Source: Streptomyces sp. NBC_00239 (GTDB taxonomy: Bacteria; Actinomycetota; Actinomycetes; Streptomycetales; Streptomycetaceae). Taken from it: a DNA stretch of 64,000 bases. The stretch covers positions 3,782,001 through 3,846,000 of the forward strand of contig NZ_CP108095.1 of assembly GCF_036194065.1 (NCBI RefSeq), written 5' to 3'. This document shows, piece by piece, positions 35,420-43,421 of this stretch. Each line of letters opens with the position of its first letter. The first letter of the stretch is position 1. A model generated the notes under the pieces. That model saw only the letters and a list, made by a program, of their open reading frames with translations. It was not told the origin of the DNA and searched no databases. A program made the position numbers and the translations under genes.

Positions 35420-37465
35420 TCACGTGCGGAGGGCTGCCGAAAGTTCCTCCAGGTCCGCCACCAGACGGTCGGCGCCGCACCGGAAGACGTCCGCGCCCGG
35501 GGCGTCACAGGCGGCGAGGGCCGCCCGCACCGGGCCCCAGTCCGGCACCCTGCCGTCCCGGATCTCCTTCGCCGCCCGCTCGGTGGCCGCGGCGAGGGCG
35601 TCCGCCAGCCCCGCCGCGCCCGGCGCCGGATCCTGCCCGCTGTCGGGCAGGTGCGCCTCCAGGATCATCGCGTTGCGGCCCAGCAGAGCCAGCGCCTCGT
35701 CCGCCGCGTCCGCCGCCGCCCGGGACAGCCCGCGGTGCCGTACCGGCTCGCCGGCCGCCCGGGCGACCGCCTCCCGCCAGGCGATCCGGGCCTCCCGTAC
35801 GGCCAGCAGGGCTTCGCGGACCTCGGACCGCCGGGCGCCCGCCGGGTCGGCGTACTGTCTCAGCACCGCTGCCGCGTAGCGGCCGTCCGCCGCCGTCCAG
35901 TCGGCGAGCCGGGTGCGCAGCCGCGGGGTCTCCCACGCCGGGTAGAGGGCGTAGCCGAGCATCGCGAGCAGCCCGCCGACCAGGGTGAGCGCCACCCGGT
36001 CGGGCACGGTCTGGTCCCAGCGGGTGCCGCCCATGCCGAGCAGGAAGACCACGTACGAGGAAACGAAGACCTGCGAGACGGCGTACCCGGTGCGCAGCAG
36101 CGCGTACACGAGGCCGGCGCTGAGCACGGCGAGCACCCCCGACAGGTACATGCCCGGGTGGAGGAGTTGGACGATGCCGGTGGCGACGGCGACGCCGACC
36201 AGGGTGCCGGCGAACCGGGCCACCGCCCGGGAGTACGTCTGCGAGAAGTCGGGGCGCATCACCATCACGGAGGCCATCGGCGCCCAGTACGCGTGGCCCA
36301 GCGGCAGCGCCTGCCCGATGAGGTAGCCCGCCGAGGCCACCACCGAGACGCGTACGGCGTGCCGGAAGACCGGCGAGTCCGGCCGCAGTTGCGCGCGGAC
36401 CTCCTTGAGCGCGAGGGGCACCAGCCGGGGCAGGGTGGGCCGGATGATCGATTCCTCGGGGCTGGCGGTGCGCCCCGAACCGGGCGCCGCGGTCTCCACG
36501 ACGTCGTCGAGGAGGTGCGCCAGCCGGGCTGCGGCCCGGCGGGGCGCCCCGGTCAGCAGGTCACCGGTGTCGGGCGAGCGGAGCACGGAGAGCGCCGGCG
36601 CCGGCAGGCGTACGGGCTCCCCGTGCCGGATCGCGCGGGCGGCGGCGTCCAGCACGGCGGCGGCCGCGGCGAGCACCTCGCGGGCCCGGTCCCGGGCCGG
36701 GCCCTCCTCCGGCACGCCCACCGCGGGGTCGGCGAGCGAGGCGAGCACCGGGCGGATCCGCTCCGCCAGGCCCCGGGCGCCGTGCAGCTCCAGCGGGCGG
36801 CGGCGTGCCTGGCGCGGGGTGACGGCGGCCGCCGCGCGGGCCGTCATCAACGGCTGCGGGTCGAAGGCGGCGAGCGGCTCGTGGCGCAGCCGGCGGGCGT
36901 AGTCGGCCTCGGCGGCCAGCGCGTCGGCGAGCGCGTCGCGCTGCGCGCCCCAGCGGCGTACCGGGAACAGCACGATCAGCAGCGCCTGCACGACCCCGCC
37001 CGCGGCGATCAGCGCGGCGTGCCCGGCCGCCTGCGCGACGGAGGTCGGCAGGGTGACGGTCACCAGCATGATCGCCACGTTGCCGGAGGCGATGATGCCC
37101 GCGGTGGGACCGGCCGCCCAGGCCATGCCGGCTGCGAACGCCCACACCGCGAGCAGGACCTGGAAGGCCGCGGTGTGCGAGGAGCCGACCAGGTAGCCGA
37201 TGAACGTACTGGCGGCCAGGGTCGCTCCGGAGGCCAGCGCGAGCACGGGGCGGGGGCGCCAACTGCGCTGGAAGGTGGCGATGGCCGCCTGGAACGCGCC
37301 GAACGCCGAGCTGGCGGCGGAGCCGGGGCCGAACAGGGCGAGGCCGGCGAAGACGACGATCGCCAGGCCGGTGGCGGCGCGGAGTGCGACGAGGGGTTCC
37401 AGGCGGGTCCGCTCCACGGTCATAGCCGACCGGACGGTCTCCTTCAGCGCCCGCACCCAGCTCAT
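35420..37465 (-). CDS. FUSC-family membrane protein
   Basis: A 681-residue protein with two blocks of hydrophobic helices separated by a cytosolic region of about 200 residues. The first block begins PLVALRAATGLAIVVFAGLA and the second FRHAVRVSVVASAGYLIGQA, followed by HAYWAPMASVMVMRPDFSQT. That is the repeated FUSC signature of aromatic acid exporters (AaeB-like) and related permeases. The N-terminal MSWVRALKETVRSAMTVER is the start chosen (ATG 37465). Substrate unknown. It is monocistronic. Confidence 0.88.
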   Translation of the reverse strand: MSWVRALKETVRSAMTVERTRLEPLVALRAATGLAIVVFAGLALFGPGSAASSAFGAFQAAIATFQRSWRPRPVLALASGATLAASTFIGYLVGSSHTAAFQVLLAVWAFAAGMAWAAGPTAGIIASGNVAIMLVTVTLPTSVAQAAGHAALIAAGGVVQALLIVLFPVRRWGAQRDALADALAAEADYARRLRHEPLAAFDPQPLMTARAAAAVTPRQARRRPLELHGARGLAERIRPVLASLADPAVGVPEEGPARDRAREVLAAAAAVLDAAARAIRHGEPVRLPAPALSVLRSPDTGDLLTGAPRRAAARLAHLLDDVVETAAPGSGRTASPEESIIRPTLPRLVPLALKEVRAQLRPDSPVFRHAVRVSVVASAGYLIGQALPLGHAYWAPMASVMVMRPDFSQTYSRAVARFAGTLVGVAVATGIVQLLHPGMYLSGVLAVLSAGLVYALLRTGYAVSQVFVSSYVVFLLGMGGTRWDQTVPDRVALTLVGGLLAMLGYALYPAWETPRLRTRLADWTAADGRYAAAVLRQYADPAGARRSEVREALLAVREARIAWREAVARAAGEPVRHRGLSRAAADAADEALALLGRNAMILEAHLPDSGQDPAPGAAGLADALAAATERAAKEIRDGRVPDWGPVRAALAACDAPGADVFRCGADRLVADLEELSAALRT

Positions 37466-37560
37466 ACCGCCGACCCTAACCTCCCACCCCCATTCCGGAC
37501 TTATCCCCCTCTCCCCCCCCCACCCCACCACTGCCCGAACAGCCCCCGGGCGCGCCTCCC

Positions 37561-37660
37561 AGCCTCGCCGGCGCCCGGGGCATCATCAGCCTCGCCGGCG
37601 GCCGGGGCATCACCAGCCTCGCCGGCGTTCGAGGCGCGGGTCCGGGCGGAGCCCGGTGCC
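37561..37660. repeat. 27-bp tandem repeat of a dispersed Streptomyces-type element
   Basis: AGCCTCGCCGGCG begins at 37561, 37588 and 37615 with 27-bp spacing. The third copy continues into GTTCGAGGCGCGGGTCCGGG, where CCTCG and CGAGG can pair. This resembles short GC-rich intergenic repeats seen many times in Streptomyces chromosomes. Confidence 0.6.
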
Positions 37661-37937
37661 CGGCGCCAGCCGGGGTGCGGGTCGCCGGCACCGTCTTCAC
37701 GGCCGAGCCGGGCGACCTCCGGGCAGGCCAGCCGGCGTGCACGCCGGCCCGCACGCAGTCGCTGTCACCCCCGACGTCCGGCCCGACCGGGTCCGCGGCA
37801 CCCTGGACGGCGACGGTCCGCCCACCCCGCCCCTGGCCTGCGCCCCCTACCTGGACCACCGCCCCTGGCCTGCACCCCCTACCTGACCCGCCGCCCCTGA
37901 CCGGCCGGCCCGTCCCAAGGCGGTGAGCGGATCGGCT

Positions 37938-37957
37938 GTCCACACCCTGTGGACAGC
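37938..37957. promoter_or_regulatory. Palindrome CTGTCCACACCCTGTGGACAG upstream of the DUF2786 gene
   Basis: TGTCCAC and GTGGACA form a perfect 7-bp inverted repeat around ACCCT, about 42 bp upstream of the DUF2786 start. The position suits an operator; no regulator is known. Confidence 0.45.
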
Positions 37958-37998
37958 CGGGCGGCTCGCCGGCGCCGGCCGCTCCTTACCCTGAAGGC

Positions 37999-39192
37999 AT
38001 GCGCACCCTCGTCGACCAGGCCTTCGCGGCCGCCCTCTACTCCCAGGACGACACCGGCCTCGACACCGGTGCCTCGCTGCTCGCCGCCGACGCCGCCGCC
38101 TGGCCGGAGACCGGCCGCGAGCTGCTGCGCCGCGGCGAGGACTTCGTACGGCAGGCCTGGGAGCGGGGGTGGCAGCCCGCGGACGTCGCCCGGCTGGTCC
38201 GGCGGGACCTCGACGAACGGCACCTGCGGCTGTGCGCCGACCTGATCGCGGCGGAGGGCCGGCGGTACGCGCAGCTGCCTGAGCGCTGGCAGGCACAGCT
38301 GGCCGCGCTCGACGGCGCCGCCGCGGTGTGGTGGGACGGCGACGCCGCCTACGCCCCGGGGCTGGCCCGGCGCGAAGCCGCGGACCGCTTCACCCTGGCC
38401 ACCGCGTTCCTCGAACTCCTGCGGCTGCTGATCCGGCTGCCCGGCATCGAACCGGTCGGCCCGCCCCCCGGGGATCCGCTGGCCGCGGTCGCGGCGGTGC
38501 ACGGCGACCCGAAGATGCTGGCCCGGATCCGGGCCCTGCTCGCCAAGGCGGAGGCCACGCAGTATCCGGAGGAGGCCGAGGCGCTCAGCGCCAAGGCCCA
38601 GGAACTGATGGCCCGGCACACCGTCGACGAGGCGCTGCTCGCGGCCCGCGGCACCGGCCCCGCGCAGCTGCCGGCCGCCTGCCGGATCGGCGTCGAGCCG
38701 CCGTACGAGGAGGCGAAGGCGGTCCTGCTGGACGCGGTGTCGACCGCGAACCGGTGCCGGGCCGTGTGGAACGGCAGCTTCGACTTCTCCACGGTGGTCG
38801 GCTTCGAGGCGGACCTGGAGGCGGTCGAGCTGCTGTACACCTCGCTGCTGGTGCAGGGCACCGCCGCGATGGCCCGGGCCGAACACGCCCAGCGCGCCGG
38901 CGGCCGCAAGCGCACCAAGACCTTCCGGCAGTCCTTCTTCCTTGCCTACGCGAGCCGGATCGGGCACCGGCTGGAGGAGACCGCGACCCGCACCACCGAG
39001 GCCGCGGGCGGCGCCTCGCTGCTGCCCGTGCTGGCGGCCCGCGACGTGGCGGTGACCTCGCGCGCCGAGGAGCTCTTCCCCCGGACGACCACGACCCGGC
39101 TGCGCGGCGCCACCGACTACGACGGCTGGACGGACGGCACCGCTGCCGCCGACCGCGCCAACGTCTCCCCCGGCCGCCCCCGCCTCCCCTGA
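37999..39192 (+). CDS. DUF2786 domain protein
   Basis: A 397-residue protein. Residues about 173-215 carry the DUF2786 motif (LARIRALLAKAEATQYPEEA, then AEALSAKAQELMARHTVDEA), a short helical domain also found in phage and plasmid proteins. The N-terminal half is helical (VAALYSQDD-like start, then VARLVRRDLDERHLRLCADL), and the rest includes VVGFEADLEAVELLYTSLLV and RQSFFLAYASRIGHRL. No catalytic motif is visible. Function unknown. ATG 37999 follows CTGAAGG. Confidence 0.8.
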   Translation: MRTLVDQAFAAALYSQDDTGLDTGASLLAADAAAWPETGRELLRRGEDFVRQAWERGWQPADVARLVRRDLDERHLRLCADLIAAEGRRYAQLPERWQAQLAALDGAAAVWWDGDAAYAPGLARREAADRFTLATAFLELLRLLIRLPGIEPVGPPPGDPLAAVAAVHGDPKMLARIRALLAKAEATQYPEEAEALSAKAQELMARHTVDEALLAARGTGPAQLPAACRIGVEPPYEEAKAVLLDAVSTANRCRAVWNGSFDFSTVVGFEADLEAVELLYTSLLVQGTAAMARAEHAQRAGGRKRTKTFRQSFFLAYASRIGHRLEETATRTTEAAGGASLLPVLAARDVAVTSRAEELFPRTTTTRLRGATDYDGWTDGTAAADRANVSPGRPRLP

Positions 39193-39590
39193 CACCGGCG
39201 CCCCTGCCACCCCCGGCACCCGCGGCACCCGCGGCCCGACCGCCGCCCCCGGCACCGCCACCGCCCTCACCTCTCCCGCTACTTCTACGCCCTCGTCGGC
39301 CTCCACGGCCTCCACGACCCCGTCGACCGCCACGACCCCGTCGACCGCCACAACCTCTGACATCGCTGCCCCCGCCCTCGCCCCTCGGTCCTGCATCCGG
39401 CACCGGCGCCAACCCCACACCGACGCCCTGAACCAGTCCTGCCCGCGCCCCGGGACCGAGGCACCCCCAGCCACCCCTGATCCGCCCCCGAGCCGCCCCC
39501 GACCGACCCCCGAGAAGCCCTCGAACACACCCCTGACCTGGCCCGCGTGGTGGCCGGGCATTGTCAGTGCCCGGTGTCACACTCGCACTC
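39193..39590. other. 398-bp gap with low-complexity C-rich DNA
   Basis: Between the DUF2786 and polymerase genes. It is dominated by Pro/Arg/Pro-coding low complexity and an 18-bp tandem repeat CACGACCCCGTCGACCGC (two copies within 39312-39350). No credible gene. The last 40 bases should hold the promoter of the polymerase gene (ATTGTCA near 39560). Confidence 0.45.
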
Positions 39591-41252
39591 ATGAACGAGC
39601 GGTGGGCCCTCGCGGAGGGCGAAGGCGGGGCCGTGCACACGGTGCCCCTGGGCCGCGACGGGCTCCCGGCCGGCTCCGCCCGGACCGCACCGGACCTCGC
39701 CGCGGCCGTCGCCGCCGCGCCCGCGGGCACCCGGTGGGTCTGGCGCGCCACCCACGAGGTGTACCCGCGGCTGCTCGCCGCCGGCGTCCGCGTCGAGCGG
39801 TGCTACGACATCGAGGACGCCGAACTGCTCCTCCTCGGCCACGAGGGCCGCTTCGGCGAGCCGCGCTCGGCCGCGGCCGCCCACGCCCGGCTGCGCCACG
39901 CCCCGGTCCCCCCGGACCCGCCACTGCGCTCCGCGCTGCCGGGCAGCCAGTCCTCCCTGTTCGAGCCGCAGAGCACCCCGGTGTCCTTCGACGCGCTCCT
40001 GGAGGTCTACGCGGAGCAGCAGCGCCGCCACGACGCGGCCGAACACCCCGGCCGGATGCGGCTGCTGACGGCCGCCGAGTCCGCCGCGATGCTGGTGGCC
40101 GCCGAGATGAACAGGTCCGGTCTGCCCTGGCGGGCCGACGTCCACCGCGCGCTGCTCACCGAACTCCTCGGCGAGCGGTACGCGGGCGGCGGGCAGCCGC
40201 GCCGGCTGGCCGAACTCGCCGACGACATCTCCCGGGCCTTCGGCCGCCGGGTGAGCCCCGACCTGCCGGCCGACGTGGTCAAGGCCTTCGCCGAGGCCGG
40301 CATCAAGGTGAAGTCGACCCGCCGTTGGGAACTCCAGGAGCTGGACCACCCGGCAGTCGAGCCGCTGCTCGCCTTCAAGAAGCTGTACCGGATCTACACC
40401 GCGCACGGCTGGGGCTGGCTCCAGGACTGGGTGCACGAGGGCCGCTTCCGCCCCGAGTACGTGCCCGGGGGCACGGTCACCGGCCGCTGGGTCACCAACG
40501 GCGGCGGAGCCCTGCAGATCCCGAAGGTGATCCGCCGGGCCGTGGTCGCCGACCCGGGCTGGCGGCTCGTCGTCGCGGACGCCGACCAGATGGAGCCGCG
40601 GGTGCTCGCCGCGATCTCCCGGGACCCGGGCCTGATGGAGGTGGCCGGCCAGCCCGGCGACCTCTACAAGGCCGTCTCCGACCGGGCCTTCGCCGGCGAC
40701 CGCGACGCCGCCAAGATCGCCGTGCTCGGCGCCGTGTACGGGCAGACCTCCGGCGACGGCCTGAAGAACCTGGCCGCCCTGCGCCGCCGCTACCCCCGTG
40801 CCGTGGCGTACGTGGACGAGGCGGCGAAGGCGGGCGAGGAAGGCCGGCTCGTACGGACCTGGCTGGGCCGCACCTGCCCGCCGGCCGCGGGCGCCGACGA
40901 GGACGGCGGCGAGGCCGGGCTGCCCCAGGACGAGTGGACCCCGGGCTACGCCTCCACCAACACCCGCGCCCGCGGCCGCTTCACGCGGAACTTCGTCGTC
41001 CAGGGCAGCGCCGCCGACTGGGCGCTGCTGATGCTGGCGGCGCTGCGGCAGGCGCTGACGGGCCTGCGGGCCGAGCTGGTCTTCTTCCAGCACGACGAAG
41101 TGATCGTGCACTGCCCGGCCGAGGAGGCCGGGCAGGTGACGGAGGCGATCCGCGCGGCCGCCGGGCTGGCCGGGCGGATCGCCTTCGGTGAGACACCGGT
41201 CCGCTTCCCCTTCACGACGGCGGTGGTGGAGTGCTACGCCGACGCGAAGTAG
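39591..41252 (+). CDS. Family A DNA polymerase (PolA-like) with degenerate exonuclease part
   Basis: A 553-residue polymerase. The C-terminal 350 residues hold the palm/fingers motifs: TVTGRWVTNGGGALQIPKVI, motif A VVADADQMEPRVLAA, O-helix RDAAKIAVLGAVYGQTSGDG and motif C FFQHDEVIVHCP. The N-terminal 200 residues sit where a 3'-5' exonuclease should be, but no DxE/D..D metal-binding pattern is seen. It lacks a 5' nuclease domain, so it is not the main Pol I. Possibly a repair or bypass enzyme. ATG 39591 chosen. Confidence 0.85.
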   Translation: MNERWALAEGEGGAVHTVPLGRDGLPAGSARTAPDLAAAVAAAPAGTRWVWRATHEVYPRLLAAGVRVERCYDIEDAELLLLGHEGRFGEPRSAAAAHARLRHAPVPPDPPLRSALPGSQSSLFEPQSTPVSFDALLEVYAEQQRRHDAAEHPGRMRLLTAAESAAMLVAAEMNRSGLPWRADVHRALLTELLGERYAGGGQPRRLAELADDISRAFGRRVSPDLPADVVKAFAEAGIKVKSTRRWELQELDHPAVEPLLAFKKLYRIYTAHGWGWLQDWVHEGRFRPEYVPGGTVTGRWVTNGGGALQIPKVIRRAVVADPGWRLVVADADQMEPRVLAAISRDPGLMEVAGQPGDLYKAVSDRAFAGDRDAAKIAVLGAVYGQTSGDGLKNLAALRRRYPRAVAYVDEAAKAGEEGRLVRTWLGRTCPPAAGADEDGGEAGLPQDEWTPGYASTNTRARGRFTRNFVVQGSAADWALLMLAALRQALTGLRAELVFFQHDEVIVHCPAEEAGQVTEAIRAAAGLAGRIAFGETPVRFPFTTAVVECYADAK

Positions 41253-41293
41253 ACCGGGGCCGGCCGTCGCGCCGGCCGTCGCCCCCGTACCCG

Positions 41294-42538
41294 CTACTTG
41301 TCGCGGGTGAGGCGGGTGTCCGTGGCGATCTTCTCCATCAGGGCCATGGTCACCCCCGGCTCCGGACGGGTCGCGGCCAGGTGCTGGGCCGGGGAGTTGA
41401 AGGCGGAGACGATGATCCGCACCCCGTCCGGGCGGACCGTGTCCACGGTCCACCAGACCACGCCCTCGCCACCCTTCTCGCCGGGCCGCTGCTCCCGCAC
41501 GATCTTGGTGCCGTCCGGCAGGGTCTTGATGCGGCCCTTCGGGTTGAAGGACTCCAGCACCCCGCTCATGCCCTCCTGGAGCTGGACGGTGACGTGGAAG
41601 ACGCCGTTCCCGTCGTCGAGCCGCACCTCGGCGAACTCGCCGCCGCCCTCCTTGCGGACCACCGTCAGGTCGTCGGGCAGGTGGGACAGCAGCACCGGCA
41701 GCGTCGGGCGGTTCAGCCCCCGGCCCGGCGGAACCGGCTGCTCCTTCTCCGCGGGCGTCAGGTCCCGGAGCGCGGGCAGCCACTTCTCCGACCGGACCAG
41801 CGCCTCGAGCTGCGTGGGGTCCAGCGGCGGGGTGGGCCGGGAGATCGGCGCGTCCTTCTCGGCGGCGGCGTTCCACTCGCTCGCGTCGACGACGTATCCC
41901 TCCTTGGTGACCAGCGTGGCCCGCCAGGCCTTGGTGTCGACGCGCCGGTCCGGGTACTCGTACCCCTTGACGACCAGCAGTCGGCTGCCACCGGCCAGGT
42001 TCTTGGACGTGCATCCGTCGACGGGCACGTTGTCCGGGTCCGGGCAGACCGTCAGTTCCTTGGCCTGGACACCGCCGGGGTCGAGGCGCCACATGCCCAC
42101 GTTGATCGCGGCCTTGCCGTTGCCGTCGTCGTACACGCCGCCGGCCATCGGGCCCTCGGCGGTGCCGCGGCCGGTGGTGCCGGTGAGGGTGCCGCCCGGC
42201 AGCAGCTCCTTGAGGACCTGCACCAGCTGCTCCCCGGAGACGTTCCCGCCCCCGGTCGGCCGCTGCCTGCTGTCGACGCCCGTCGGGGACGGCTTCAGCT
42301 CGCCGGGCGCGGCGACCGAGGTCTTCTCCGCGCCGCCGCCCAGCAGACCGGCCGTGAAGGCGCCGGTGGTGCCGATCGCGGCCAGCGCGAGCACGCTGCC
42401 TCCGACGACGGCCGCCCGCCGCCGGCGCACCAGCCGCCGGCCGCGCTGCTCCCCGCCCTCGACCAGGGCGTGCCGGTCGGTGGCGAAGGAACCCCCGGCG
42501 CTCCGGAGCGCCTCGCCGAGCTCGTCTTCAAAGGGCAT
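41294..42538 (-). CDS. Membrane-anchored protein in ECF sigma operon
   Basis: A 414-residue protein with a short cytosolic N-terminus (MPFEDELGEALRSAGGSFAT), a basic segment (RRLVRRRRAAVVGG) and one membrane helix (SVLALAAIGTTGAFTAGLLG), then a long extracytoplasmic part with few cysteines (VCPDPDNVPVDGCTS). This layout, 81 bp downstream of an ECF sigma gene, is common for SigE-family partners in Streptomyces and suggests an anti-sigma-like or sensor role; this is inferred from context. No zinc-binding anti-sigma motif is seen. Confidence 0.75.
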   Translation of the reverse strand: MPFEDELGEALRSAGGSFATDRHALVEGGEQRGRRLVRRRRAAVVGGSVLALAAIGTTGAFTAGLLGGGAEKTSVAAPGELKPSPTGVDSRQRPTGGGNVSGEQLVQVLKELLPGGTLTGTTGRGTAEGPMAGGVYDDGNGKAAINVGMWRLDPGGVQAKELTVCPDPDNVPVDGCTSKNLAGGSRLLVVKGYEYPDRRVDTKAWRATLVTKEGYVVDASEWNAAAEKDAPISRPTPPLDPTQLEALVRSEKWLPALRDLTPAEKEQPVPPGRGLNRPTLPVLLSHLPDDLTVVRKEGGGEFAEVRLDDGNGVFHVTVQLQEGMSGVLESFNPKGRIKTLPDGTKIVREQRPGEKGGEGVVWWTVDTVRPDGVRIIVSAFNSPAQHLAATRPEPGVTMALMEKIATDTRLTRDK

Positions 42539-42619
42539 GGGAAACCAGACCTTCCGCGGAATGAGGATGAGGTGGATGCGATGAGCTGAAGCTGAATACG
42601 GTGCGTTGAGCGGGATGCC

Positions 42620-43132
42620 TCAGCGGGCGGCGAACTCCCACAGCGAGCCGCCGAGCTGCTCCCGGAGCCGGGCCAGCGCCCGGTTGGCGCGGCTGCGGAC
42701 GGCGGCGGAGCTGACGTTCATGGCGTCGGCCGTCTCCTCGATGCTGCGGTCCTCCCAGTAGCGGAGCACCACCACGGCCCGGTCCTGCGCCGACAGCCGG
42801 GCGAGCGCGTCGAGCAGCGTCACGCGCAGCGCCGGATCGGCCCACGCGTACGCGGACGTGCTCTCCGGGACCTCCTCGACGGGCCGCTCCGTCGACGAGC
42901 GGCGCCGCTGGTGCGTGAGGAACGTACGCACCAGGACGGTCTGCGCGTACGCAGCCGGATTGCCGATCCGCGCGATCCGCCCCCACGTCAGGTACATCCG
43001 ACCGAGGGTCTCCTGCACCAAGTCCTCGGCGAGATGCGTGTCGCCGCTGGTCAACAGGCAGGCCGAACGGAACAGATGGCCGGTGCGGGCGTCCGCGAAC
43101 TCGCGGAACCCGTCACGGCGCGACTGCCTCAT
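42620..43132 (-). CDS. SigE-family (SACE-type) ECF sigma factor
   Basis: A 170-residue sigma factor. Region 2 reads GHLFRSACLLTSGDTHLAED, then LVQETLGRMYLTWGRIARI; region 4 reads LSAQDRAVVVLRYWEDRSIE, then NVSSAAVRSRANRALARLRE. It is short, as is usual for this group. It precedes a membrane protein that is its likely partner. The upstream gap of 289 bp to the divergent gene contains GGAAAC/GAAAC elements (43170-43215) that may be its own promoter. Confidence 0.92.
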   Translation of the reverse strand: MRQSRRDGFREFADARTGHLFRSACLLTSGDTHLAEDLVQETLGRMYLTWGRIARIGNPAAYAQTVLVRTFLTHQRRRSSTERPVEEVPESTSAYAWADPALRVTLLDALARLSAQDRAVVVLRYWEDRSIEETADAMNVSSAAVRSRANRALARLREQLGGSLWEFAAR

Positions 43133-43421
43133 GACTCCCCCTCACTTCTGCTTCACCTCAATGACGCGCCGGCCCCGCCACAATGTTTCACCCGTACGGA
43201 AACTCTTTCGCGGCGACCGGTGGCCCGGCCACCCCCGTTACCGGCGGTCGCAGCCGCGCCGCGCCGCAGGTCCCCGTACACCACCGTGCCCCGGCGGTGG
43301 CCGGGCACCTGCGCGAAGGCCCAGGAAGGTGGCGGGCGCACCTTCTCCGGGCCGCCCCCTGACGGCGAGCCTGGTGCGGGGGCGGCGGATAGTCCGCCGA
43401 TGTCACCGCCAGGGGGAAAGC
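43133..43421. promoter_or_regulatory. Divergent intergenic region of sigma factor and transposase-like gene
   Basis: 289 bp. The sequence GTTTCACCCGTACGGAAAC (43184-43202) has GTTTC/GAAAC symmetry, like paired ECF -35 elements. The rest is GC-rich and contains no credible gene. A ribosome site AGGGGGAAAG lies at its right end. Confidence 0.4.

Larger units (their letters stand above)
37466..37998. other. 533-bp gap with repeats, no gene seen
   Basis: It lies between the FUSC gene and the DUF2786 gene. It contains a C-rich tract (37505-37530), a 27-bp tandem repeat (37561-37641), and a Pro/Thr-coding-like stretch with no start, ribosome site or conserved motif. The sequence just upstream of 37999 (TGTCCACACCCTGTGGACAG, 37938-37957) is a strong palindrome that may be an operator or promoter element of the DUF2786 gene. 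Confidence 0.5.

Noticed and set aside
39564..42092. An 842-codon minus-strand frame
   Set aside because: Antisense to the family A polymerase, which has all polymerase motifs on the plus strand; composition is typical of a shadow frame.
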